DNA of 18,080 bases from an uncultured Collinsella sp. (lineage in GTDB: Bacteria > Actinomycetota > Coriobacteriia > Coriobacteriales > Coriobacteriaceae), in the NCBI GenBank assembly GCA_900758845.1, contig CAAESW010000041.1, positions 1-18,080 on the forward strand. Direction: 5' to 3'. Numbering within the stretch: the stretch's first letter is position 1; each line of letters begins with the position of its first letter. Under the pieces are notes generated by a model. It had not been told where the DNA came from and did not search any database. It worked only from the letters and a program-made list of their open reading frames with translations. A program made the translations under genes and the position numbers. This document shows, piece by piece, positions 7,825-13,627 of the stretch.

Positions 7825-9777
7825 CTACAGGTTCTTGACGCCCATCGCGCGCATGGCGTTCAGGATGGCGATGATCGCCACGCCTACGTCGCCAAAGACC
7901 GCAAGCCACATGTTGGCGATGCCGAGCGCCGCAAGCACCAAAATCAGCAGCTTAACGCCCAGCGCAAAGATGATGTTCTGCCAGACGATCGACATGGTCT
8001 TGCGCGCCACGCGGATCGCGCGGGAAATGTTGGACGGCTTGTCATCCATCAGCACCACGTCGGCGGCCTCAATCGCGGCATCGGATCCCATGGCGCCCAT
8101 GGCAATGCCCACATCGGCGCGGGTGAGCACGGGCGCGTCGTTGATACCGTCGCCGACAAAGGCGAGCTTGCCCTTGCCGTTCTCGCTCGCAAGCAACGCC
8201 TCAACACGGTCGACCTTGTCGCCCGGCAGCAGCTGCGCGTGGAACTCGTCGAGGCCGAGCTGCTTGGCCACCGCAGCAGCCACTTCCTCGCGGTCGCCCG
8301 TAAGCATAACGGTGCGCTTGACGCCGGCGGCGTGCAGGTCGCGGATCGTCTGATCGGCATCGGCTTTTACGGTGTCTGCAATCACGATGTGGCCGGCGTA
8401 CACGCCGTCAACGAGCACATGCAGAATCGTTCCGACGACCTCGCAATCGGGTGCTTCAACGCCGGTCGCGGCGAGCATCTTGGCGTTGCCGACGACGACA
8501 TGCTTGCCGTCGATGGTCGCCGTCACGCCGTGGCCCGCGTCGTTGGCGGAGTCGCTCACCCGCTTGGGGCCGACCTCGCCCTGGTAGGCGACGCGCACGG
8601 ACTGCGCGATGGGGTGATCGGAGAACGACTCCGCAAGGGCTGCGACCTCGAGCAACGACTGCTCGGTATAGCCAGCCTCGGGGTGTACCGCCACGACCGA
8701 GAACGTGCCGTTGGTGAGCGTGCCGGTTTTGTCGAAGACGACGGTGTCCACGTCGGCGAGCGTCTCGAGGTAGTTGGAGCCTTTGATGAGAACGCCAAGC
8801 TTGGACGCGCCGCCGATGCCGCCAAAGAAGCTCAGCGGCACGCTGATCACGAGCGCGCACGGGCAGCTGACGACCAGGAAAGTCAGGCCGCGCAGAATCC
8901 AGTCGGACCAGGCACCGGTGACCAGGCCGCCGCCAAGGGCGAGCACCGCGGCCGCGCCGGTGACGGCGGGGGTGTAGACGCGGGCGAAGCGTGTGATGAA
9001 GTTCTCGGTGCGTGCCTTCTTTTCGCTGGCATTCTCCACGAGCTCCAGGACGCGCGCGACGGTGGACTCGCCAAAGGGCTTGGTGGTGCGCACGTGGATG
9101 AGGCCCGTCATGTTGATACAGCCGCTGATGATATCGTCGCCGGACTTGGCGGGGCGGGGGACTGACTCGCCCGTGAGCGCGGCGGTGTCGAGCTGGGTTT
9201 CGCCCTCGACGATGACGCCGTCGATAGGCACGCGCTCGCCGGGCTTGACCACGATCACGGTGCCGACGGCGATGTCATCGGGAAAGACCTGTTCGAGTGT
9301 GCCGTCGGCTTGCTCGACGTTGGCGTAGTCGGGCGCGATGTCCATCATGGCGCTGATTGACTTGCGGCTTTTGCCCACGGCATATGCCTGGAACAGCTCG
9401 CCGACCTGGTAGAACAGCATGACGGCGGCGCCTTCGGCCATGTGCGGGTCGGTATCGGGGAAGAGCACCATGGCAAACGCGCCGATGGTTGCGACTGCCA
9501 TAAGGAAGCTCTCGTCGAAGGCCTTGCCGCGGCGGATGTTACTGAATGCCTTTTGCAGTACGTCGTAGCCGGCAATCAAAAACGGCACGAGGAACAGCAC
9601 AAAGCTGGCGTAGATGTCGCCCGGGGTGCCGAATGCGGCGGCGAGGGTGCCAAGCTCATCGAGGGCGTACACCACGGCAAAAATGCCCAGCGCTACCAGG
9701 ATGCGGTTGCGCTTATGCTCGAGTGACTCTTTTTTCTTGCGCTTCTTCTTTTTCTTTTTGGGGTCGGCGGTGACCAT
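7825..9777 (-). CDS. P1B-type heavy-metal exporting ATPase (Zn/Cd/Pb type)
   Basis: This 650-aa membrane pump exports soft divalent metals at the cost of ATP. Visible are the actuator TGES (202-205), the transmembrane metal site CPC (305-307), the phosphorylation site DKTGT (349-353), the HP motif (388-389), the hinge GDGINDAP (542-549), and Asp630 in the last helix pair (WLAVFGDVGV). CPC with that late Asp fits the P1B-2 (ZntA/CadA) class for Zn, Cd and Pb. About eight hydrophobic segments are seen (26-39, 56-72, 91-107, 113-130, 271-290, 296-318, 602-620, 624-642). The start at 9777 is set by GGGAGGA upstream; the longer frame is rejected. The N-terminal HMA domain usual in this class is missing and is encoded separately just upstream. 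The first residues are instead a lysine run (KKKKKKRKKK, 7-16). An ArsR-type operator lies 24-45 bp before the start. Confidence 0.93.
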   Translation of the reverse strand: MVTADPKKKKKKRKKKESLEHKRNRILVALGIFAVVYALDELGTLAAAFGTPGDIYASFVLFLVPFLIAGYDVLQKAFSNIRRGKAFDESFLMAVATIGAFAMVLFPDTDPHMAEGAAVMLFYQVGELFQAYAVGKSRKSISAMMDIAPDYANVEQADGTLEQVFPDDIAVGTVIVVKPGERVPIDGVIVEGETQLDTAALTGESVPRPAKSGDDIISGCINMTGLIHVRTTKPFGESTVARVLELVENASEKKARTENFITRFARVYTPAVTGAAAVLALGGGLVTGAWSDWILRGLTFLVVSCPCALVISVPLSFFGGIGGASKLGVLIKGSNYLETLADVDTVVFDKTGTLTNGTFSVVAVHPEAGYTEQSLLEVAALAESFSDHPIAQSVRVAYQGEVGPKRVSDSANDAGHGVTATIDGKHVVVGNAKMLAATGVEAPDCEVVGTILHVLVDGVYAGHIVIADTVKADADQTIRDLHAAGVKRTVMLTGDREEVAAAVAKQLGLDEFHAQLLPGDKVDRVEALLASENGKGKLAFVGDGINDAPVLTRADVGIAMGAMGSDAAIEAADVVLMDDKPSNISRAIRVARKTMSIVWQNIIFALGVKLLILVLAALGIANMWLAVFGDVGVAIIAILNAMRAMGVKNL

Positions 9778-9800
9778 GACTCGTATCCTCCCATTTGAAT

Positions 9801-9822
9801 GTATGAACACTCACTCATATAA
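9801..9822. promoter_or_regulatory. ArsR/SmtB-type operator upstream of the P-type ATPase
   Basis: This 22-bp site matches the perfect operator repeats at 10539-10595 in 18 of 22 positions, including TATGAAC and TCATATAA. It lies directly before the ribosome binding site of the ATPase gene, so the ArsR protein probably also controls the pump from an internal site. Confidence 0.7.
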
Positions 9823-9833
9823 TTTCGCGAGCA

Positions 9834-9856
9834 AAGGCCGCGGCAAGCGCGGCCTT
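9834..9856. repeat. Hairpin between the HMA gene and the ATPase gene
   Basis: Perfect 9-bp arms AAGGCCGCG and CGCGGCCTT enclose a 5-nt loop. On the minus strand it follows the HMA gene but lacks a T-run. It could be a processing or partial termination signal that tunes ATPase expression. Confidence 0.5.
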
Positions 9857-9877
9857 GCGGGTCAGCGTATGCGCAGG

Positions 9878-10096
9878 CTAGAGAATGATCTCGCAGTCCG
9901 GCTCGGCGTCGGCGGTGAACTCTACAACGCGGTTGAGCACCTCGTCGAACTCGGCATCATCGGCCTCGAGCGTCAGCTTCTGGGTCATAAAGTTGACGGA
10001 CACGGATTTGACACCCGCGAGCTTGGCCAGCTCGTCCTGAAGCTCGCGCGCGCAGTTGGCGCAGTCGATTTCGTCGAGCTTAAACTGCTTTTTCAT
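9878..10096 (-). CDS. Free-standing HMA-domain metal-binding protein (metallochaperone)
   Basis: This 72-aa protein is essentially one heavy-metal-associated domain, a ferredoxin-like fold that binds a metal ion through a CxxC pair. The motif is IDCANCA with Cys12 and Cys15, close to the GMDCxxCA motif in the N-termini of ZntA/CadA pumps. An Asp next to the first Cys is typical of zinc/cadmium rather than copper HMA domains. The start at 10096 follows AAAGGA. It lies between the ArsR regulator (63 bp) and the ATPase (100 bp), which lacks its own HMA domain. The likely role is to hand metal to the pump or buffer it. Confidence 0.88.
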   Translation of the reverse strand: MKKQFKLDEIDCANCARELQDELAKLAGVKSVSVNFMTQKLTLEADDAEFDEVLNRVVEFTADAEPDCEIIL

Positions 10097-10159
10097 GGTG
10101 GGTTCCTTTCTCTGTGTTGGCGACCTGGGTGCCGGTCGCGTTGGTACCGTGGTTGGTTG

Positions 10160-10525
10160 CTATTCGCAGATATGGCTCATGCCCTGGTTGAGCATGGTGT
10201 AGACATGATCGTCGGCAAGCGAGTAGAGGATGTTGCGGCCGTCGCGGCGGAACTTGACCAGGTGCGACTGCTTAAGCGTGCGCAGCTGGTGCGATACTGC
10301 CGACTGCGAGGTTGCGGTCGCCCCGGCGATGTCGGCCACGCAGAGCTCGCGGCCCATGAGGGCATAGAGAATCTTGATGCGCGTGGTGTCGCTGAAGACC
10401 TTGAACAGGTCGGCCAAGTCGTACAGCAACTCCTCGTCGGGAAGGTCCTCGGGCGAGCAGGTGGTGGGGATCACGGGTTCGGTGGCCTCGATGTCAGTCT
10501 TTGTTTCATCAGCGTGGTCGCTCAT
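10160..10525 (-). CDS. ArsR/SmtB-family zinc-type metal-sensing repressor
   Basis: This 121-aa winged-helix protein should repress the metal efflux operon and release DNA on metal binding. The recognition helix region reads SQSAVSHQLRTLK (73-85). The C-terminal helix carries the complete alpha-5 zinc site D-x-H-x10-H-x2-E (Asp105, His107, His118, Glu121), the site used by SmtB and CzrA. Cys62 lies in ELCVAD, which resembles but does not complete the alpha-3 cysteine motif ELCVCD of CadC. This argues for Zn sensing more than Cd/Pb. The start at 10525 follows AAAGGA. A perfect inverted-repeat operator and a consensus promoter lie immediately upstream. Confidence 0.93.
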   Translation of the reverse strand: MSDHADETKTDIEATEPVIPTTCSPEDLPDEELLYDLADLFKVFSDTTRIKILYALMGRELCVADIAGATATSQSAVSHQLRTLKQSHLVKFRRDGRNILYSLADDHVYTMLNQGMSHICE

Positions 10526-10538
10526 TGCAATATCCTTT

Positions 10539-10595
10539 CATATGAACATGCGCTCATATAACTTGCTTCCGATTATATGAGCGCATGTTCATATG
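10539..10595. promoter_or_regulatory. Paired ArsR operators (perfect 23-bp inverted repeat)
   Basis: The 23-nt unit at 10539-10561 recurs as its exact reverse complement at 10573-10595, with an 11-nt spacer. Each unit is itself an imperfect dyad with outer arms ATATGA and TCATAT, the usual form of ArsR/SmtB operators. One unit fills the gap between -35 and -10 of the arsR promoter; the other lies just before the ribosome binding site. Confidence 0.9.
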
Positions 10596-10599
10596 TCAA
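10572..10599 (-). promoter_or_regulatory. Consensus promoter of the metal efflux operon
   Basis: On the minus strand TTGACA (10599-10594) and TATAAT (10577-10572) are both perfect sigma-70 hexamers with a 16-bp spacer. The spacer is occupied by the distal ArsR operator, so repressor binding would block polymerase directly. Confidence 0.9.
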
Positions 10600-10702
10600 T
10601 ATTGTTTAGGCAATCCGTTGTACAAAATGACGAGGAAAAGCGGACGAGATCCCGGACTAAAGCGGTTTTGATTAGCGATGCCGGGGTGGGTGCCCCTGCG
10701 CC

Positions 10703-10733
10703 GTGCAAAAATTGGAGTATTCTGCAACTATAG
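10703..10733 (+). repeat. 24-bp motif, copy A
   Basis: It begins GTGCAAAAATTGGAGTATTC and ends CTATAG. It is related to copies at 10892-10915 and 12274-12303, both on the opposite strand. With copy B it bounds a 213-bp segment as inward-facing inverted repeats. Confidence 0.65.
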
Positions 10734-10891
10734 GGGGTCTGTTAATCTATTGCAGTCTAAATAATGTAGTTCAAGAGTCATCTTAGGGCGTTAAACCGAT
10801 GAGTTTTTCCTCAAATGTTGCCAAACGTTGCCGTTCTATAGCGATTCTGCTTCTTACTTGAATCAACTTGTGGGTGTTGGAAGTCCGACCC

Positions 10892-10915
10892 TGCTGAATA
10901 CTCGCAATTTTGCAC
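10892..10915 (-). repeat. 24-bp motif, copy B
   Basis: On the minus strand it reads GTGCAAAATTGCGAGTATTC and then AGCA. It matches copy A across the core GTGCAAAA...GAGTATTC with small gaps. The matching extends outward, with GCG-x-C preceding GTGCA in both copies. Confidence 0.65.
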
Positions 10916-10945
10916 GTCGCTAGGGTACCCACCTTGTTAGTCGGC

Positions 10946-12136
10946 CTAGATTCCGGCCCCGAAGACCCTGCCCTCGGGCGTGAAGCTGCTTGTTTGGTTG
11001 AGTGACGGACTGTCGGGTTCGACGGTTTGCATATCATCGATTGCCGGCGCTTCGTTAATCGTCGGATCGTCCAATGTGATGCCTTCGAGCATTGCTTTTT
11101 CGAGGTCAATTCGTTGACGCTCTTCGGAATCTTGGCGAAGCTCCTCCTGGATTCGCCTCTTCTCCTCAATAAACCTTCTGAGCACAAACAGTCTCAGGTC
11201 TTCTTGCATGATTTGAAAGTCTTTTGGCAGACGCGAGGGGCGTATACCTTCTTTTCGTTGGATTGCCCCCATGACCCTAACGAAAGAGCTGGCATGCATA
11301 AAGGAATAACGGCTGACGGTGATGATTCCGTACCCCATGGACGCAAGTGCGTTCTTGCGTTCTTCGTCGATGGCACGGTCTTCTTCCGCGTCGTGATAAA
11401 AACCGTTGTATTCAATATCTGTTCGAGATTTCTTCAGATATGCATCCATAAAGAACTTTTTGCGTCTCGTGAGATTTTTTGCGGCAGCGGTGACCTGTAC
11501 CTCGCAATCGGTCTCAATTCCCTTAATACCAAGTCCACCTTCGCTTTTGGGCAGCGTAAGCATCATGACAAAGGCCGTTTCCATGGGAGAGCGGCATCCA
11601 TCGCGTACACATTGAATAGCCTTTCGGGCAAGGGCCAAACCGTCGCATCTGGTAATGGAATTAAAGAACTGCTTTAACCTCTCGGTTGAGGTAAGTGGGA
11701 AACGCTCGGTATAAGAGCTAGAAGAACCGGTTCCAAGGGAATAAGCGCCGCACAGCTCAAAGTAGTACTCCACCAGTTCGCGAAAAGAAAGATAGGTGGC
11801 AGCCTGAAGTGCGCAAAGCTCAACGCCAACAATGTAGATGTCATCTTCTAGCTCTATAAAACGCGAGCATGAGAATCGCTTTGACGAAACGTGGCATTGA
11901 CAGTCCATCGCGTAGCGCGCGTTCCTGCGATCAAACACCATTACCTCGAGGGATTCATTTGCGTCGCGGGCAACATCATGTTTGGCAAGCCATTCTGCGG
12001 CCGCGTCGAGGAGCGTTCCGGTGGGGCACGATCCGTAAATTGCGGCAGGACTGCAGGACTCGACGTCTTTCGCAGACACCGAATGCGCGGCTTGGTAGAC
12101 CACTTTTGCCGTGGAATGTGACAATACGATACTCAT
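10946..12136 (-). CDS. VSR/DUF559-like PD-(D/E)XK nuclease-fold protein of unknown role
   Basis: This 396-aa protein is not one I can name. Residues 183-280 have the layout of the VSR/DUF559 endonuclease-like fold: SPMETA with Glu186, a GGLGIKG turn (200-206), MDAYL with Asp231, IEYNG with Glu242, His248, then a basic helix and a YGIITVSR strand (269-276). Asp231 and Glu242 would be the metal ligands. Residues 1-135 resemble the AbiEi-like N-terminus often joined to this fold, with many cysteines. The region from 310 on is a charged coiled coil (310-350) and an acidic, probably disordered tail. Codon use is AT-richer than in neighbouring genes, suggesting acquisition. There is no Shine-Dalgarno before the ATG at 12136; the start lies inside a dyad. 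DNA nicking or cleavage, defence, or a transcription role are all possible. Confidence 0.6.
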   Translation of the reverse strand: MSIVLSHSTAKVVYQAAHSVSAKDVESCSPAAIYGSCPTGTLLDAAAEWLAKHDVARDANESLEVMVFDRRNARYAMDCQCHVSSKRFSCSRFIELEDDIYIVGVELCALQAATYLSFRELVEYYFELCGAYSLGTGSSSSYTERFPLTSTERLKQFFNSITRCDGLALARKAIQCVRDGCRSPMETAFVMMLTLPKSEGGLGIKGIETDCEVQVTAAAKNLTRRKKFFMDAYLKKSRTDIEYNGFYHDAEEDRAIDEERKNALASMGYGIITVSRYSFMHASSFVRVMGAIQRKEGIRPSRLPKDFQIMQEDLRLFVLRRFIEEKRRIQEELRQDSEERQRIDLEKAMLEGITLDDPTINEAPAIDDMQTVEPDSPSLNQTSSFTPEGRVFGAGI

Positions 12137-12148
12137 GGTAAGTATCGT
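12126..12148. promoter_or_regulatory. Dyad across the start codon of the nuclease-fold gene
   Basis: ACGATACT (12126-12133) and AGTATCGT (12141-12148) form a perfect 8-bp inverted repeat, with the start codon of the minus-strand gene in the 7-nt spacer. Related half-sites GACACGATAC and GACACGGTAT follow in tandem upstream on the minus strand. This is a candidate operator or translational control site. Confidence 0.5.
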
Positions 12149-12168
12149 GTCAGAAAATACCGTGTCGA
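12141..12168 (-). promoter_or_regulatory. Possible leaderless promoter of the nuclease-fold gene
   Basis: On the minus strand TCGACA (12168-12163; five of six to consensus) and GATACT (12146-12141; four of six) are spaced 16 bp apart. Transcription would then start at or next to the ATG at 12136, which would fit the missing ribosome binding site. Confidence 0.35.
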
Positions 12169-12418
12169 TGGTGCTGAGTGGGAAAGCCGTTTTTGGGGTC
12201 TAACCAAATGCTGTCCAAAAGCTTGACGCAATTATGGGTTGGTACGCCCTAAATAAATGTTTTCGCAGCTCGGCTATAGCATAGAAATACTCAATTGCTG
12301 CACATTTGGTATCGATGCATCGCCATCCGAACACAAATCACGTGTCGGGAAAGTGCCGAAGTAGTTAAAAAATAGGGTTCAGAATTTGTGAAGAGCGGGC
12401 CTGCTTGTGGAACGTAGG
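12149..12418. other. AT-rich intergenic stretch upstream of the nuclease-fold gene
   Basis: I see no gene here. It contains motif copy C (12274-12303, minus) and a 10-bp palindrome CGATGCATCG at 12313-12322. The rest is AT-rich sequence in which I see nothing definite. Confidence 0.5.
12274..12303 (-). repeat. 24-bp motif, copy C
   Basis: On the minus strand it starts GTGCAGCAATTGAGTATTTC and ends CTATAG, like copy A. It lies about 140 bp upstream of the nuclease-fold gene and points towards it. Confidence 0.6.
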
Positions 12419-12455
12419 GCGGCCTCGCTGCGGGGGGTTCCCGCTGTGAGGCCGC
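12419..12455 (-). terminator. Strong hairpin after the exonuclease gene, possible terminator
   Basis: Perfect outer arms GCGGCCTC (12419-12426) and GAGGCCGC (12448-12455) surround an inner GCGGG/CCCGC stem. It lies about 35 bp past the stop of the minus-strand exonuclease gene. There is no T-run on either side, so termination is only suggested. Confidence 0.4.
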
Positions 12456-12487
12456 TCGTGAGCAAGCAGTGTTTGTTGCAGACGTTT

Positions 12488-13456
12488 CTACTTGGCAAAC
12501 AGGTTCTTGAGGTTGAATTCGGCCTGGACGGTACGGAGCATGAGGTCGGTGTCGTCGAGGCCCAGGTGCTGCTCGTTGGCGTCGGCGGCGAGGGTGCCAC
12601 GGCGGCGCGCCCAGTTCTCGAGCGCAGCGGGCGCGGACTCGCGGGGGAGCGAGCGCACGTCGGCGTCCAGGCTGCGGCAGATCTGGCGCGAGTCGATGAC
12701 GATGATCTTGCCTGCGCGGCGTGCCTCGGCGTAGCCGTCCAGGTGAATTTTGAACCAGCTGTCCTCAAAGGCGGCGTTGTGCGCCATATAGGGGTACTTC
12801 TTCATGAGCTTGAGCAGCTGCTTCTGCAGCTCCTTGTTCTCGCGGAACGGCTTTTTGCCGTCGATGTCGTCCCAGGTGATGTGATGGATGTTCGATAGCG
12901 GCACATCCTCGCCGCGGTAGATGTCGGGCAGGCCGCAGTAGTGTGCCTCGGAGTCATGCGGCACGGCGTCGCTGGTGAGATCCATGATCTCCCAGCCCAC
13001 GTTGATGATGTAGCCGCGCTCGGGCGCGCGGCCGGTGGTCTCGATGTCGATGCCCAGCACCGTGCCTTGGATGGGCTTGCGGGCATATGCCACGCCGAGT
13101 GCGTCGCGGTCACCGCGGATCTCGCGCATAACGGACGCGGCGGTACGCTTTTGCATCTTGCCGATGGCGGCGCAGGTGTCGGCGTCGGACAGGCCGCGCG
13201 AGAGCGTCGCGGGCGTCACGTTACGTAGACGCGCCTCGCCAATCTGGTCGCACAGGTCGCGGTTGCGGTCGGCCAGGTCGCGCACGGTAGCAAAGTCGAA
13301 GCCGGGGTCGCCCTCGGCGGTAAAGTACTCGGTCTCGAGCACCTTGAGGGCCTCCTCGCCCTTCTGGCGCTCGGACTCCATGGCGCCGTGATCGCCGTAG
13401 ATAAACATGGGGATAAACGGTTGGCGTTCGTATTCGAGTGCTTGCGATACGTTCAT
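12488..13456 (-). CDS. DnaQ-fold 3'-5' exonuclease (DEDDh)
   Basis: This 322-aa protein has an RNase T/DnaQ-type exonuclease domain from about residue 130 to the end. Exo I is GIDIETTG with Asp137 and Glu139, Exo II is AHNAAFEDSWF with Asp232, and Exo III is EQHLGLDD with His297 and Asp302. The full DEDDh set supports an active metal-dependent 3'-5' exonuclease on DNA or RNA. The first 130 residues are polar, rich in charged helices, and match no family I know; stand-alone DnaQ-like enzymes are usually about 180-250 aa. The start at 13456 follows AGGAGCAGC with good spacing. It is transcribed divergently from the metal exporter gene at 13628 and has no obvious operon partner. Confidence 0.88.
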   Translation of the reverse strand: MNVSQALEYERQPFIPMFIYGDHGAMESERQKGEEALKVLETEYFTAEGDPGFDFATVRDLADRNRDLCDQIGEARLRNVTPATLSRGLSDADTCAAIGKMQKRTAASVMREIRGDRDALGVAYARKPIQGTVLGIDIETTGRAPERGYIINVGWEIMDLTSDAVPHDSEAHYCGLPDIYRGEDVPLSNIHHITWDDIDGKKPFRENKELQKQLLKLMKKYPYMAHNAAFEDSWFKIHLDGYAEARRAGKIIVIDSRQICRSLDADVRSLPRESAPAALENWARRRGTLAADANEQHLGLDDTDLMLRTVQAEFNLKNLFAK

Positions 13457-13514
13457 ATGCTGCTCCTTGGACGGGCCACGTCACGCGGCTCGGGGTTACT
13501 GAGTTGTGGCGAGA

Positions 13515-13540
13515 TGATAGTTTACCATGGGCAACTATTG
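13515..13540. promoter_or_regulatory. Candidate operator of the metal exporter gene (shared motif, copy 2)
   Basis: ATAGTT (13515-13520) and AACTAT (13533-13538) flank a CCATGG centre, giving a 24-bp dyad with few mismatches. Its right part, CATGGGCAACTATTG (13526-13540), matches the region before the DtxR-type gene (6941-6955) at 14 of 15 positions. It overlaps the predicted -35 element, so binding there would repress. Confidence 0.5.
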
Positions 13541-13565
13541 GCACCGCGCCCGGGACAACTACAAT
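13538..13565 (+). promoter_or_regulatory. Promoter of the metal exporter gene
   Basis: TTGGCA (13538-13543) and TACAAT (13560-13565) each match the sigma-70 consensus in five of six bases and are spaced 16 bp apart. They lie about 60 bp before the start codon. A second TACAAT at 13590-13595 has no good -35 partner. Confidence 0.6.
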
Positions 13566-13627
13566 ACCCTAGTTGACCGCTAGGACTTTTACAATGCTGC
13601 CGAAAGACACGAAAGGTTCCATCCGTC

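Larger units (their letters stand above)
10600..10945. other. AT-richer intergenic stretch with an inverted motif pair
   Basis: No gene is convincing here. The stretch contains a GGGG/CCCC mini-hairpin at about 10682-10696, motif copy A (plus, 10703-10733) and motif copy B (minus, 10892-10915). A minus-strand open frame from the neighbouring gene region runs through to 10783 and ends in a plausible helical peptide, but I do not call it a gene. Confidence 0.5.

Noticed and set aside
7822..9165. 447-codon plus-strand open frame opposite the P-type ATPase gene
   Set aside because: The minus strand encodes an intact ATPase with all P-type motifs. The plus-frame product is His/Asp/Arg/Gly-rich with no recognisable family.
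9778..9810. Upstream start giving the P-type ATPase 11 more residues
   Set aside because: It would read through the ArsR operator and the ribosome site. GGGAGGA places the start at 9777.
13457..13627. yybP-ykoY-type manganese riboswitch before the exporter gene
   Set aside because: The predicted leader is only about 55 nt and lacks the paired conserved loops of that riboswitch.
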